Numbered from the stretch's first letter, positions 21,776 to 34,384 are shown. The stretch: DNA of 64,000 nt from Hydractinia symbiolongicarpus (GCF_029227915.1 NC_079876.1:29795828-29859827); one strand, 5' to 3'. Translations and numbers: made by a program. Notes: generated by a model from the letters alone, not told the origin.

Positions 21776-21858
21776 TACCAGAGTTGGGGTTCGAACCCAC
21801 GCGGACAATCGTCAATTGGAACTTAAGTCCAACGCCTTAAGCACTCGGCCACCGTGGT
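21776..21858 (-). tRNA. tRNA-Leu(UAA)-like, copy 35, A/B hybrid
   Basis: A73 and paired anticodon stem, but C19 of class B, an acceptor mismatch (ccgtggt) and a T-stem end mismatch. Confidence 0.6.
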
Positions 21859-22219
21859 TGAAATTTCAGGTTAATAAGGTTACTTGAATTTGGAAAAAGT
21901 ACGGGAAATGAACCTTAGTATTCTAAATCGCCCAAGAGCATTGCTATTTGACGACCTTCAGATTTTTCAATAATTTGCCATTTTGGTAACTCAACAAATT
22001 GACCGGAACTGCAAAAAAGTATGGTAATATTTGGGATTTTGAGTTTGAAATTTTGAGATATGGAAGAAATAATTGCGCATCGTGAAATAACGGCTGGTAG
22101 AATTATTGTAGCTTTTTTATTTCTCCAAGGTCAATACTTCGCCACAACGTGTCATGGCAAACACATTTCCACGTTGAAATTCTCCAAGCATCTTCAATCA
22201 TCTTATCACACACGTTAAC

Positions 22220-22302
22220 CACCAGAGGTGGGGATCGAACCCACGCAGACAATTTTCTATTAGAACTTAAGTCCATCGCCTTAAGCACTCGGCCACCCTG
22301 GT
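22220..22302 (-). tRNA. tRNA-Leu(UAA)-like, copy 36, class B variant
   Basis: Same gene sequence as copy 29. Confidence 0.6.
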
Positions 22303-22664
22303 TGAAATTTCAGGTTAATCAGGTTACTTGAATTTGGAAAAAGTACGGGAAATGAACCTTAGTATTCTAAATCGCACAAGACCAATGCTATTTGACGACC
22401 TTCAGATTTTTCAATAATTTGCCATTTTGATAACTCAACAAAATTAATGGAGCTGCAAAAAGGGATGGTAATATTTGGGATTTTGAATTTGAAATTTTGA
22501 GATATGGAAGGCATAATTGCGAATCGTGAAATAACGGCTTGTAGAATTATTGTAGCTATTCCATTTCGCTATGTGCGATACTTCACCACAACGTATCGTG
22601 TTAACACATTTCCACGGTTAAAACTCTCGAAGCATCCCTCAATCTTCTTATCACACAGGTTAAC

Positions 22665-22747
22665 CACCAGAGGCGGGGTTCGAACGCACGCGGACAATCG
22701 TCCATTGGAACTTAAGTCCAACGCCTTAACCACTCGGCCATCCTGGT
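22665..22747 (-). tRNA. tRNA-Leu(UAA)-like, copy 37, A/B hybrid
   Basis: G73 and the class B T arm joined to a class A anticodon and D arm. Confidence 0.55.
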
Positions 22748-23110
22748 TGAAACTTCAGGTTAATAAGGTTACTTCAACTTGGAAAAGGTACTGGAAATGA
22801 ACTTTAGTATCCTAAGACGTTCAAAAGCATTAACATTTGTCGACGTTCTTATTTCCTTAAAAAATTTCCGTTTTGATAATTCATGAAATTGACTGGAACT
22901 ACAAAAAGTGATGTTTATCCTTGAGGTTTTGAACTTGAAATTTGGTGACATGGAAGGAATAATTGCGCATCGTGAAACAACGGCTGGTAGAATTATTGTA
23001 GCTATTCTATTTCTCCAAGTTTGATACTTTTCCACAACGTGTCATGGTAACACATTTCCATGTTTAAAATTCTCCAAGCACCCTTCAATCATCTCATCAC
23101 ACAGGTTAAC

Positions 23111-23193
23111 CACTAGAGGTGGGGTTCGAACGCACGCGGACAATTGGCCATTGGAACTTAAGTCCATCGCCTTAAGCACTCGGCCACCCTGGT
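23111..23193 (-). tRNA. tRNA-Leu(UAA)-like, copy 38, class B variant
   Basis: 3' end cactagag, T-stem C-C clash (gaacgcac), and aattggcca in the variable arm. Confidence 0.55.
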
Positions 23194-23564
23194 TGAAATT
23201 TAAGGTTAATAAGGTTACTTGAATTTTGAAAAAGTACGGGAAATGAACCTTAGTATTCTAAATTGCGTAGGAGCATTGACAACTGCCAACCTTCCTATTT
23301 CTTTAATAAATTGCCGCTTTGATAATTCAACAAATTGACTGGAACTGCAAAAAATTATGGTAATATTTGGGATTTTGAGTTGAAAATTTTGAGATATGGA
23401 AGGAATAATTGTGCATCGTGAAATAACGGCTGGTAGAGTTATTGTAGCTTTTCTATTTCTACAAGGTCAATACTTCGCCACAACGTGTCATGGCAAACAC
23501 ATTTCCACGTTGAAATTCTCCAAGCATCCTTCAATCATCTTATCACACAGGTTAACCTAGCTAA

Positions 23565-23647
23565 TACCAGAGGTGGGGTTCGAACCCACGCGGACAATCG
23601 TCCATTGGAACTTAAGTCCAACGCCTTAACCACTCGGCCACCCTGGT
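23565..23647 (-). tRNA. tRNA-Leu(UAA), copy 39, intact
   Basis: Same gene sequence as copy 26. Confidence 0.95.
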
Positions 23648-24010
23648 TGAAACTTCAGGTTAATAAGGTTACTTCAACTTGGAAAAGGTACTGGAAATGA
23701 ACTTTAGTATCCTAAGACGTGCAAGAGCATTAACATTTGTCGACGTCCTTATTTCCTTAAAAAATTTCCGTTTTGATAATTCATGAAATTGAATGGAACT
23801 GCAAAAAGTGATTTTAATCCTTGAGGTTTTGAACTTGAAATTTGGTGTCATGAAAGGAATAATTGCGCATCGTGAAACAACGGCTGGTAGAATTATTGTA
23901 GCTATTCTATTTCTCCAAGTTTGATACTTCGCCACAACGTGTCATGGTAACACATTTCCATGTTTAAAATCCTTCAAGCATCCTTCAATCATCTCATCAT
24001 ACAGGTTAAC

Positions 24011-24093
24011 CACCAGAGGTGGGGATCGAACCCACGCAGACAATTGTCCATTGGAACTTAAGTCCATCGCCTTAAGCACTCCGCCACCCTGGT
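24011..24093 (-). tRNA. tRNA-Leu(UAA)-like, copy 40, class B
   Basis: One added D-stem mismatch (ctccgcc). Confidence 0.65.
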
Positions 24094-24453
24094 TGAAATT
24101 TCAGGTTAATAAGGTTACTTGAATTTGGAAAAAGTACGGGAAATGAACCTTAGTATTCTAAGTCGCCCAAGAGCATTGCTATTTGACGACCTTCAGACTT
24201 TTCAATAATTTGCCATTTTGATAACTCAACAAATTGACCGGAACTGCAAAAAAGTATGGTAAAAATTGGGATTTTGAGTTTGAATTTTGAGATATGGAAG
24301 GAATAATTGCGCATCTTGAAATAACGGCTGGTAGAGTTATTGTAGCTTTTCTATTTCTCCAAGGTCAATACTTCGCCACAACGTGTCATGGCAAACACAT
24401 TTCCACGTTGAAATTCTCCAAGCATCTTCAATCATCTTATCACACACGTTAAC

Positions 24454-24536
24454 CACCAGAGGTGGGGATCGAACCCACGCAGACAATTGTCCATTGGAAC
24501 TTAAGTCCATCGCCTTAAGCACTCGGCCACCCTGGT
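24454..24536 (-). tRNA. tRNA-Leu(UAA)-like, copy 41, class B
   Basis: Class B type sequence, unchanged. Confidence 0.72.
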
Positions 24537-24906
24537 TGAAATTTCAGGTTAATATAGTTACTTGAATTTGGAAAAAGTACGGGAAATGAACCTTAGTATT
24601 CTAAATCGCCCAAGAGCATTACTATTTGACGATCTTAAGATTTTTCAATAATTTGCCATTTTGATAACTCAACAAAATCAATGAAGCTGCAAAAAAGGAT
24701 GGTAATATTTAGGATTTTCAGTTTGAAATTTTGAGATATGGAAGGCATAATTGCGCATCGTGAAATAAGGGCTTGTAGAATTATTGGTGCTATTCCATTT
24801 CGCCATGTGCGATACTTCACCACAACGTATTATGATAACACATTTCCACGGTTAAAACTCTCCAAGCATCCCTCTATCTTCTTATCACACAGGTTAACCT
24901 AGCTAA

Positions 24907-24989
24907 TACCAGAGTTGGGGTTCGAACCCACGCGGACAATCGTCAATTGGAACTTAAGTCCAACGCCTTAAGCACTCGGCCACCGTGGT
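24907..24989 (-). tRNA. tRNA-Leu(UAA)-like, copy 42, A/B hybrid
   Basis: Exact duplicate of copy 35, offset 3131 bp. Confidence 0.6.
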
Positions 24990-25350
24990 TGAAATTTCAG
25001 GTTAATAAGGTTACTTGAATTTGGAAAAAGTACGGGAAATGAACCTTAGTATTCTAAATCGCCCAAGAGCATTGCTATTTCACGACCTTCAGATTTTTCA
25101 ATAATTTGCCATTTTGGTAACTCAACAAATTGACCGGAACTGCAAAAAAGTATGGTAATATTTGGGATTTTGAGTTTGAAATTTTGAGATATGGAAGAAA
25201 TAATTGCGCATCGTGAAATAACGGCTGGTAGAATTATTGTAGCTTTTTTATTTCTCCAAGGTCAATACTTCGCCACAACGTGTCATGGCAAACACATTTC
25301 CACGTTGAAATTCTCCAAGCATCTTCAATCATCTTATCACACACGTTAAC

Positions 25351-25433
25351 CACCAGAGGTGGGGATCGAACCCACGCAGACAATTTTCTATTAGAACTTA
25401 AGTCCATCGCCTTAAGCACTCGGCCACCCTGGT
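25351..25433 (-). tRNA. tRNA-Leu(UAA)-like, copy 43, class B variant
   Basis: Duplicate of copy 36, offset 3131 bp. Confidence 0.6.
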
Positions 25434-25795
25434 TGAAATTTCAGGTTAATCAGGTTACTTGAATTTGGAAAAAGTACGGGAAATGAACCTTAGTATTCTA
25501 AATCGCACAAGACCAATGCTATTTGACGACCTTCAGATTTTTCAATAATTTGCCATTTTGATAACTCAACAAAATTAATGGAGCTGCAAAAAGGGATGGT
25601 AATATTTGGGATTTTGAATTTGAAATTTTGAGATATGGAAGGCATAATTGCGAATCGTGAAATAACGGCTTGTAGAATTATTGTAGCTATTCCATTTCGC
25701 TATGTGCGATACTTCACCACAACGTATCGTGTTAACACATTTCCACGGTTAAAACTCTCGAAGCATCCCTCAATCTTCTTATCACACAGGTTAAC

Positions 25796-25878
25796 CACCA
25801 GAGGCGGGGTTCGAACGCACGCGGACAATCGTCCATTGGAACTTAAGTCCAACGCCTTAACCACTCGGCCATCCTGGT
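25796..25878 (-). tRNA. tRNA-Leu(UAA)-like, copy 44, A/B hybrid
   Basis: Duplicate of copy 37, offset 3131 bp. Confidence 0.55.
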
Positions 25879-26241
25879 TGAAACTTCAGGTTAATAAGGT
25901 TACTTCAACTTGGAAAAGGTACTGGAAATGAACTTTAGTATCCTAAGACGTTCAAAAGCATTAACATTTGTCGACGTTCTTATTTCCTTAAAAAATTTCC
26001 GTTTTGATAATTCATGAAATTGACTGGAACTACAAAAAGTGATGTTTATCCTTGAGGTTTTGAACTTGAAATTTGGTGACATGGAAGGAATAATTGCGCA
26101 TCGTGAAACAACGGCTGGTAGAATTATTGTAGCTATTCTATTTCTCCAAGTTTGATACTTCTCCACAACGTGTCATGGTAACACATTTCCATGTTTAAAA
26201 TTCTCCAAGCACCCTTCAATCATCTCATCACACAGGTTAAC

Positions 26242-26324
26242 CACTAGAGGTGGGGTTCGAACGCACGCGGACAATTGTCCATTGGAACTTAAGTCCATCG
26301 CCTTAAGCACTCGGCCACCCTCGT
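26242..26324 (-). tRNA. tRNA-Leu(UAA)-like, copy 45, class B variant
   Basis: Duplicate of copy 38 with a normal variable arm and one acceptor mismatch (ccctcgt). Confidence 0.55.
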
Positions 26325-26695
26325 TGAAATTTAAGGTTAATAAGGTTACTTGAATTTTGAAAAAGTACGGGAAATGAACCTTAGTATTCTAAATTGCGTA
26401 GGAGCATTGACAACTGCCAACCTTCCTATTTCTTTAATAATTTGCCGCTTTGATAATTCAACAAATTGACCGGAACTGCAAAAAATTATGGTAATATTTG
26501 GGATTTTGAGTTGAAAATTTTGAGATATGGAAGGAATAATTGTGCATCGTGAAATAACGGCTGGTAGAGTTATTGTAGCTTTTCTATTTCTACAAGGTCA
26601 ATACTTCGCCACAACGTGTCATGGCAAACACATTTCCACGTTGAAATTCTCCAAGCATCCTTCAATCATCTTATCACACAGGTTAACCTAGCTAA

Positions 26696-26778
26696 TACCA
26701 GAGGTGGGGTTCGAACCCACGCGGACAATCGTCCATTGGAACTTAAGTCCAACGCCTTAACCACTCGGCCACCCTGGT
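26696..26778 (-). tRNA. tRNA-Leu(UAA), copy 46, intact
   Basis: Duplicate of copy 39, unchanged. Confidence 0.95.
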
Positions 26779-27141
26779 TGAAACTTCAGGTTAATAAGGT
26801 TACTTCAACTTGGAAAAGGTACTGGAAATGAACTTTAGTATCCTAAGACGTGCAAGAGCATTAACATTTGTCGACGTCCTTATTTCCTTAAAAAATTTCC
26901 GTTTTGATAATTCATGAAATTGAATGGAACTGCAAAAAGTGATTTTAATCCTTGAGGTTTTGAACTTGAAATTTGGTGTCATGAAAGGAATAATTGCGCA
27001 TCGTGAAACAACGGCTGGTAGATTTATTGTAGCTATTCTATTTCTCCAAGTTTGATACTTCGCCACAACGTGTCATGGTAACACATTTCCATGTTTAAAA
27101 TTCTTTAAGCATCCTTCAATCATCTCATCATACAGGTTAAC

Positions 27142-27224
27142 CACCAGAGGTGGGGATCGAACCCACGCAGACAATTGTCCATTGGAACTTAAGTCCATCG
27201 CCTTAAGCACTCGGCCACCCTGGT
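27142..27224 (-). tRNA. tRNA-Leu(UAA)-like, copy 47, class B
   Basis: Duplicate of copy 40 without its D-stem change. Confidence 0.72.
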
Positions 27225-27584
27225 TGAAATTTCAGGTTAATAAGGTTACTTGAATTTGGAAAAAGTACGGGAAATGAACCTTAGTATTCTAAGTCGCCCA
27301 AGAGCATTGCTATTTGACGACCTTCAGACTTTTCAATAATTTGCCATTTTGATAACTCAACAAATTGACCGGAACTGCAAAAAAGGATGGTAAAAATTGG
27401 GATTTTGAGTTTGAATTTTGAGATATGGAAGGAATAATTGCGCATCTTGAAATAACGGCTGGTAGAGTTATTGTAGCTTTTCTATTTCTTCAAGGTCAAT
27501 ACTTCGCCACAACGTGTCATGGCAAACACATTTCCACGTTGAAATTCTCCAAGCATCTTCAATCATCTTATCACACACGTTAAC

Positions 27585-27667
27585 CACCAGAGGTGGGGAT
27601 CGAACCCACGCAGACAATTGTCCATTGGAACTTAAGTCCATCGCCTTAAGCACTCGGCCACCCTGGT
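27585..27667 (-). tRNA. tRNA-Leu(UAA)-like, copy 48, class B
   Basis: Duplicate of copy 41, unchanged. Confidence 0.72.
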
Positions 27668-28037
27668 TGAAATTTCAGGTTAATATAGTTACTTGAATTT
27701 GGAAAAAGTACGGGAAATGAACCTTAGTAATCTAAATCGCACAAGAGCATTGCTATTTGACGACCTTCAGATTTTTCAATAATTTGCCATTTTGATAACT
27801 CAACACAATGAATGGAGCTGCAAAAAGGGATGGTAATATTTGGGATTTTGAGTTGAAAATTTTGAGATATGGAAGGAATAATTGTGCATCGTGAAATAAC
27901 GGCTGGTATAGTTATTGTAGCTTTTCTATTTCTACAAGGTCAATACTTCGCCACAACGTGTCATGGCAAACACATTTCCACGTTGAAATTCTCCAAGCAT
28001 CCTTCAATCATCTTATCACACAGGTTAACCTAGCTAA

Positions 28038-28120
28038 TACTAGAGGTGGGGTTCGAACCCACGCGGACAATCGTCCATTGGAACTTAAGTCCAACGCCTT
28101 AACCACTCGGCCACCCTGGT
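28038..28120 (-). tRNA. tRNA-Leu(UAA), copy 49, near-intact
   Basis: Intact form with one acceptor change (tactagag), as in copy 7. Confidence 0.88.
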
Positions 28121-28483
28121 TGAAACTTCAGGTTAATAAGGTTACTTCAACTTGGAAAAGGTACTGGAAATGAACTTTAGTATCCTAAGACGTGCAAGAG
28201 CATTAACATTTGTCGACGTCCTTATTTCCTTAAAAAATTTCCGTTTTGATAATTCATGAAATTGAATGGAACTGCAAAAAGTGATTTTAATCCTTGAGGT
28301 TTTGAACTTGAAATTTGGTGACATGAAAGGAATAATTGCGCATCGTGAAACAACGGCTGGTAGAATTATTGTAGCTATTCTATTTCTCCAAGTTTGATAC
28401 TTCGCCACAACGTGTCATGGTAACACATTTCCATGTTTAAAATTCTTCAAGCATCCTTCAATCATCTCATCATACAGGTTAAC

Positions 28484-28566
28484 CACCAGAGGTGGGGATC
28501 GAACCCACGCAGACAATTGTCCATTGGAACTTAAGTCCATCGCCTTAAGCACTCGGCCACCCTGGT
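28484..28566 (-). tRNA. tRNA-Leu(UAA)-like, copy 50, class B
   Basis: Class B type sequence, unchanged. Confidence 0.72.
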
Positions 28567-28926
28567 TGAAATTTCAGGTTAATAAGGTTACTTGAATTTG
28601 GAAAAAGTACGGGAAATGAACCTTAGTATTCTTAGTCGCCCAAGAGCATTGCTATTTGACGACCTTCAGACTTTTCAATAATTTGCCATTTTGATAACTC
28701 AACAAATTGACCGGAACTGCAAAAAAGTATGGTAATAATTGGGATTTTGAGTTTGAATTTTGAGATATGGAAGGAATAATTGCGCATCTTGAAATAACGG
28801 CTGGTAGAGTTATTGTAGCTTTTCTATTTTTCCAAGGTCAATACTTCGCCACAACGTGTCATGGCAAACACATTTCCACGTTGAAATTCTCCAAGCATCT
28901 TCAATCATCTTATCACACACGTTAAC

Positions 28927-29009
28927 CACCAGAGGTGGGGATCGAACCCACGCAGACAATTGTCCATTGGAACTTAAGTCCATCGCCTTAAGCACTCGGC
29001 CACCCTGGT
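28927..29009 (-). tRNA. tRNA-Leu(UAA)-like, copy 51, class B
   Basis: Class B type sequence, unchanged. Confidence 0.72.
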
Positions 29010-29379
29010 TGAAATTTCAGGTTAATATAGTTACTTGAATTTGGAAAAAGTACGGGAAATGAACCTTAGTAATCTAAATCGCACAAGAGCATTGCTATTT
29101 GACGACCTTCAGATTTTTCAATAATTTGCCATTTTGATAACTCAACACAATGAATGGAGCTGCAAAAAGGGATGGTAATATTTGGGATTTTGAGTTGAAA
29201 ATTTTGAGATATGGAAGGAATAATTGTGCATCGTGAAATAACGGCTGGTAGAGTTATTGTAGCTTTTCTATTTCTACAAGGTCAATACTTCGCCACAACG
29301 TGTCATGGCAAACACATTTCCACGTTGAAATTCTCCAAGCATCCTTCAATCATCTTATCACACAGGTTAACCTAGCTAA

Positions 29380-29462
29380 TACCAGAGGTGGGGTTCGAAC
29401 CCACGCGGACAATCGTCCATTGGAACTTAAGTCCAACGCCTTAACCACTCGGCCACCCTGGT
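29380..29462 (-). tRNA. tRNA-Leu(UAA), copy 52, intact
   Basis: Same gene sequence as copy 26. Confidence 0.95.
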
Positions 29463-29822
29463 TGAAACTTCAGGTTAATAAGGTTACTTCAACTTGGAAA
29501 AGGTACTGGAAATGAACTTTAGTATCCTAAGACGTGCAAGAGCATTAACATTTGTCGACGTCCTTATTTCCTTAAAAAATTTCCGTTTTGATAATTCATG
29601 AAATTGAATGGAACTGCAAAAAGTGATTTTAATCCTTGAGGTTTTGAACTAGATTTGGTGACATGAAAGGAATAATTGCGCATCGTGAAACAACGGCTGG
29701 TAGAATTATTGTAGCTATTCTATTTCTCCAAGTTTGATACTTCGCCACAACGTGTCATGGCAAACACATTTCCACGTTGAAATTCTCCAAGCATCTTCAA
29801 TCATCTTATCACACACGTTAAC

Positions 29823-29905
29823 CACCAGAGGTGGGGATCGAACCCACGTAGACAATTGTCCATTGGAACTTAAGTCCATCGCCTTAAGCACTCGGCCACC
29901 CTGGT
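29823..29905 (-). tRNA. tRNA-Leu(UAA)-like, copy 53, class B
   Basis: Carries cgtagac, as copy 28. Confidence 0.7.
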
Positions 29906-30267
29906 TGAAATTTCAGGTTAATATAGTTACTTGAATTTGGAAAAAGTACGGGAAATGAACCTTAGTATTCTAAATCGCACAAGAGCATTGCTATTTGACG
30001 ACCTTCAGATTTTTCAATAATTTGCCATTTTGATAACTCAACACAATGAATGGAGCTGCAAAAAGGGATGGTAATATTTGGGATTTTGAATTTGAAATTT
30101 TGAGATATGGAAGGCATAATAGCGAATCGTGAAATAACGGCCTGTAGAATTATTGGTGCTATTCCATTTCGCTATGTGCGATACTTCACCACAACGTATC
30201 GTGTTAACACATTTCCACGGTTAAAACTCTCGAAGCATCCCTCATTCTTCTTATCACACAGGTTAAC

Positions 30268-30350
30268 CACCAGAGGCGGGGTTCGAACGCACGCGGACAG
30301 TTGTCCATTGGAACTTAAGTCCATCGCCTTAAGCACTCTACCACCCTGGT
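30268..30350 (-). tRNA. tRNA-Leu(UAA)-like, copy 54, class B variant
   Basis: Like copy 33, with ggacagttgtcc in the variable arm. Confidence 0.5.
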
Positions 30351-30721
30351 TGAAATTTTAAGTTAATAAGGTTACTTGAATTTGTAAAAAGTACGGGAAA
30401 TGAACCTTAGTATTCTAAATTGTGTAGGAGCATTGACAACTGCCGACCTTCCTATTTCTTTAATAATTTGCCGCCTTGATAATTCAACAAATTGACCGGA
30501 ACTGCAAAAAAGTATGGTAACATTTGGGATTTTGAGTTTGAAATTGTGAGATATGGAAGGAATAATTGTGCATCGTGAAATAACGGCTGGTAGAGTTATT
30601 GTAGCTTTTCTATTTCTACAAGGTCAATACTTCGCCACAACGTGTCATGGCAAACACATTTCCACGTTGAAATTCTCCAAGCATCCTTCAATCATCTTAT
30701 CACACAGGTTAACCTAGCTAA

Positions 30722-30804
30722 TACCAGAGGTGGGGTTCGAACCCAGGCAGACAATTGTCCAATGGAATTTAAGTCCATCGCCTAAACCACTCGGCCACCC
30801 TGGT
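30722..30804 (-). tRNA. tRNA-Leu(UAA), copy 55, class C
   Basis: Like copy 34; the D loop reads cctaaacc. Confidence 0.7.
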
Positions 30805-31165
30805 TGAAATTTCAGGTTAATAACGTTACTTGAATTTGTAAAAAGTACGCGAAATGAACCTTAGTATTCTAAATCGCCCAAGAGCATTACTATTTGACGA
30901 TCTTCAGATTTTTTAATAATTTGCCATTTTGATAACTCAACAAAATGAATGAAGCTGCAAAAAAGGATGGTAATATTTAGGATTTTCAGTTTGAAATTTT
31001 GAGATATGGAAGGCATAATTGCGCATCGTGAAATAACGGCTGGTAGAATTATTGTAGCTTTTCTATTTCTCCAAGTTTGATACTTCGCCACAACGTGTCA
31101 TGGCAAACACATTTCCACGTTGAAATTCTCCAAGCATCTTCAATCATCTTATCACACACGTTAAC

Positions 31166-31248
31166 CACCAGAGGTGGGGATCGAACCCACGTAGACAATT
31201 GTCCATTGGAACTTAAGTCCATCGCCTTAAGCACTCGGCCACCCTGGT
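31166..31248 (-). tRNA. tRNA-Leu(UAA)-like, copy 56, class B
   Basis: Duplicate of copy 53, offset 1343 bp. Confidence 0.7.
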
Positions 31249-31610
31249 TGAAATTTCAGGTTAATATAGTTACTTGAATTTGGAAAAAGTACGGGAAATG
31301 AACCTTAGTATTCTAAATCGCACAAGAGCATTGCTATTTGACGACCTTCAGATTTTTCAATAATTTGCCATTTTGATAACTCAACACAATGAATGGAGCT
31401 GCAAAAAGGGATGGTAATATTTGGGATTTTGAATTTGAAATTTTGAGATATGGAAGGCATAATAGCGAATCGTGAAATAACGGCCTGTAGAATTATTGGT
31501 GCTATTCCATTTCGCTATGTGCGATACTTCACCACAACGTATCGTGTTAACACATTTCCACGGTTAAAACTCTCGAAGCATCCCTCATTCTTCTTATCAC
31601 ACAGGTTAAC

Positions 31611-31693
31611 CACCAGAGGCGGGGTTCGAACGCACGCGGACAGTTGTCCATTGGAACTTAAGTCCATCGCCTTAAGCACTCTACCACCCTGGT
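31611..31693 (-). tRNA. tRNA-Leu(UAA)-like, copy 57, class B variant
   Basis: Duplicate of copy 54, offset 1343 bp. Confidence 0.5.
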
Positions 31694-32064
31694 TGAAATT
31701 TTAAGTTAATAAGGTTACTTGAATTTGTAAAAAGTACGGGAAATGAACCTTAGTATTCTAAATTGTGTAGGAGCATTGACAACTGCCGACCTTCCTATTT
31801 CTTTAATAATTTGCCGCCTTGATAATTCAACAAATTGACCGGAACTGCAAAAAAGTATGGTAACATTTGGGATTTTGAGTTTGAAATTGTGAGATATGGA
31901 AGGAATAATTGTGCATCGTGAAATAACGGCTGGTAGAGTTATTGTAGCTTTTCTATTTCTACAAGGTCAATACTTCGCCACAACGTGTCATGGCAAACAC
32001 ATTTCCACGTTGAAATTCTCCAAGCATCCTTCAATCATCTTATCACACAGGTTAACCTAGCTAA

Positions 32065-32147
32065 TACCAGAGGTGGGGTTCGAACCCAGGCAGACAATTG
32101 TCCAATGGAATTTAAGTCCATCGCCTAAACCACTCGGCCACCCTGGT
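32065..32147 (-). tRNA. tRNA-Leu(UAA), copy 58, class C
   Basis: Duplicate of copy 55, offset 1343 bp. Confidence 0.7.
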
Positions 32148-32508
32148 TGAAATTTCAGGTTAATAACGTTACTTGAATTTGTAAAAAGTACGCGAAATGA
32201 ACCTTAGTATTCTAAATCGCCCAAGAGCATTACTATTTGACGATCTTCAGATTTTTTAATAATTTGCCATTTTGATAACTCAACAAAATGAATGAAGCTG
32301 CAAAAAAGGATGGTAATATTTAGGATTTTCAGTTTGAAATTTTGAGATATGGAAGGCATAATTGCGCATCGTGAAATAACGGCTGGTAGAATTATTGTAG
32401 CTTTTCTATTTCTCCAAGGTCAATACTTCGCCACAACGTGTCATGGCAAACACATTTCCACGTTGAAATTCTCCAAGCATCTTCAATCATCTTATCACAC
32501 ACGTTAAC

Positions 32509-32591
32509 CACCAGAGGTGGGGATCGAACCCACGCAGACAATTTTCTATTAGAACTTAAGTCCATCGCCTTAAGCACTCGGCCACCCTGGT
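32509..32591 (-). tRNA. tRNA-Leu(UAA)-like, copy 59, class B variant
   Basis: Same gene sequence as copy 29. Confidence 0.6.
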
Positions 32592-32961
32592 TGAAATTTC
32601 AGGTTAATAAGGTTACTTGAATTTGGAAAAAGTACGGGAAATGAACCTTAGTATTCTAAATCGCACAAGACCATTGCTATTTGACGACCTTCAGATTTTT
32701 CAATAATTTGCCATTTTGATAACTCAACAAAATTAATGGAGCTGCAAAAAGGGATGGTAATATTTGGGATTTTGAATTTGAAATTTTGAGATATGGAAGG
32801 CATAATTGCGAATCGTGAAATAACGGCTTGTAGAATTATTGTAGCTATTCCATTTCGCTATGTGCGATACTTCACCACAACGTATCGTGTTAACTTATTT
32901 CCACGGTTAAAACTCTCGAAGCATCCCTCAATCTTCTTATCACACAGGTTAACCTAGCTAA

Positions 32962-33044
32962 TACCAGAGTTGGGGTTCAAACTCACGCGGACAATCGTCC
33001 ATTGGAACTTAAGTCCAACGCCTTAACCACTCGGCCATCCTGGT
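32962..33044 (-). tRNA. tRNA-Leu(UAA)-like, copy 60
   Basis: Same T-arm damage as copy 30. Confidence 0.6.
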
Positions 33045-33407
33045 TGAAACTTCAGGTTAATAAGGTTACTTCAACTTGGAAAAGGTACTGGAAATGAACT
33101 TTAGTATCCTAAGACGTGCAAAAGCATTAACATTTGTCGACGTTCTTATTTCCTTAAAAAATTTCCGTTTTGATAATTCATGAAATTGACTGGAACTACA
33201 AAAAGTGATGTTTATCCTTGAGGTTTTGAACTTGAAATTTGGTGACATGGAAGGAATAATTGCGCATCGTGAAACAACGGCTGGTAGAATTATTGTAGCT
33301 ATTCTATTTCTCCAAGTTTGATACTTCTCCACAACGTGTCATGGTAACACATTTCCATGTTTAAAATTCTCCAAGCACCCTTCAATCATCTCATCACACA
33401 GGTTAAC

Positions 33408-33490
33408 CACTAGAGGTGGGGTTCGAACGCACGCGGACAATTGTCCATTGGAACTTAAGTCCATCGCCTTAAGCACTCGGCCACCCTGGT
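33408..33490 (-). tRNA. tRNA-Leu(UAA)-like, copy 61, class B variant
   Basis: 3' end cactagag with the T-stem C-C clash; otherwise class B. Confidence 0.55.
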
Positions 33491-33846
33491 TGAAATTTAA
33501 GGTTAATAAGGTTACTTGAATTTTGAAAAAGTACGGGAAATGAACCTTAGTATTCTAAATTGCGTAGGAGCATTGCCGACCTTCCTATTTCTTTAATAAT
33601 TTGCTGCTTTGATAATTCAATAAATAGACTGGAACTGCAAAAACGGATGGTAATCCTTGAGATTTTGAACTTGAAATTTGGTGACATGGAAGGAATAATT
33701 GCGCATCGTGAAACAACAGCTGGTAGAATTATTGTAGCTATTCTATTTCTCCAAGTTTGATACTTCGCCACAACGTGTCATGGCAACACATTTCCATGTT
33801 TCAAATTCTTCAAGCATCTTTCAATCATCTTATCACACAGGTTAAC

Positions 33847-33929
33847 CACGAGAGGTAGGGTTCGAACGCACGCGGACAATTGTCTATTGGAACTTAAGTC
33901 CATCGCCTTAAGCACTCGGCCACCCTGGT
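33847..33929 (-). tRNA. tRNA-Leu(UAA)-like, copy 62, class B variant
   Basis: 3' end cacgagag and gtagggttcgaacgcac T arm. Confidence 0.5.
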
Positions 33930-34300
33930 TAAAACTTCAGGTTAATAAGCTTACTTGAATTTGGAAAAAGTACGGGAAATGAACCTTAGTATTCTAAATT
34001 GTGTAGGAGCATTGACATCTGCCGACCTTCCTATTTCTTTAATAATTTGCTGGTTTGATAATTCATTAAAATGATTGGAACTGCAAAAAGGGATGGTAAT
34101 CTTTGAGATTTTGATTTTGAAGTTTGCTGACATGGAAGGTATAATTGCGCATCGTTAAATAATGGCGGGTAGAATTATTGTAGCTATTCTGTTTCTCCAA
34201 GTTTGATACTTCGCCCCAACGTGTCATGGCAAACACATTTCCACGTTGAAATTTTCCAAGCATCCTTCAATCATCTTATCACACAGGTTAACCTAGCTAA

Positions 34301-34384
34301 TACCAGAGGGTGGGTTCGCACCCACGCGGACCATTGTCCTATTGAAACTTAAGTCCATCGCCTTAACCACTCGGCCACCCTGGT
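34301..34384 (-). tRNA. tRNA-Leu(UAA)-like, copy 63, 84 nt
   Basis: One extra base beside the variable arm (gtcctattg); T loop changed at U55; T-stem register shifted. Confidence 0.45.

Larger units (their letters stand above)
21443..24573. repeat. Seven-unit higher-order repeat, 3131 bp, first copy
   Basis: All seven tRNA starts recur exactly 3131 bp later; the two copies differ at only scattered single bases. Confidence 0.88.
24574..27704. repeat. Seven-unit higher-order repeat, 3131 bp, second copy
   Basis: Direct tandem neighbour of 21,443-24,573. Its right part continues into 1342-bp three-unit repeats. Confidence 0.88.
26696..29462. repeat. Three-unit higher-order repeat, 1342 bp
   Basis: The order A-B-B repeats at 26,696, 28,038 and 29,380, each 1342 bp apart. 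The same triplet recurs at 36,551, 37,892 with a 1341-bp step. Confidence 0.82.
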
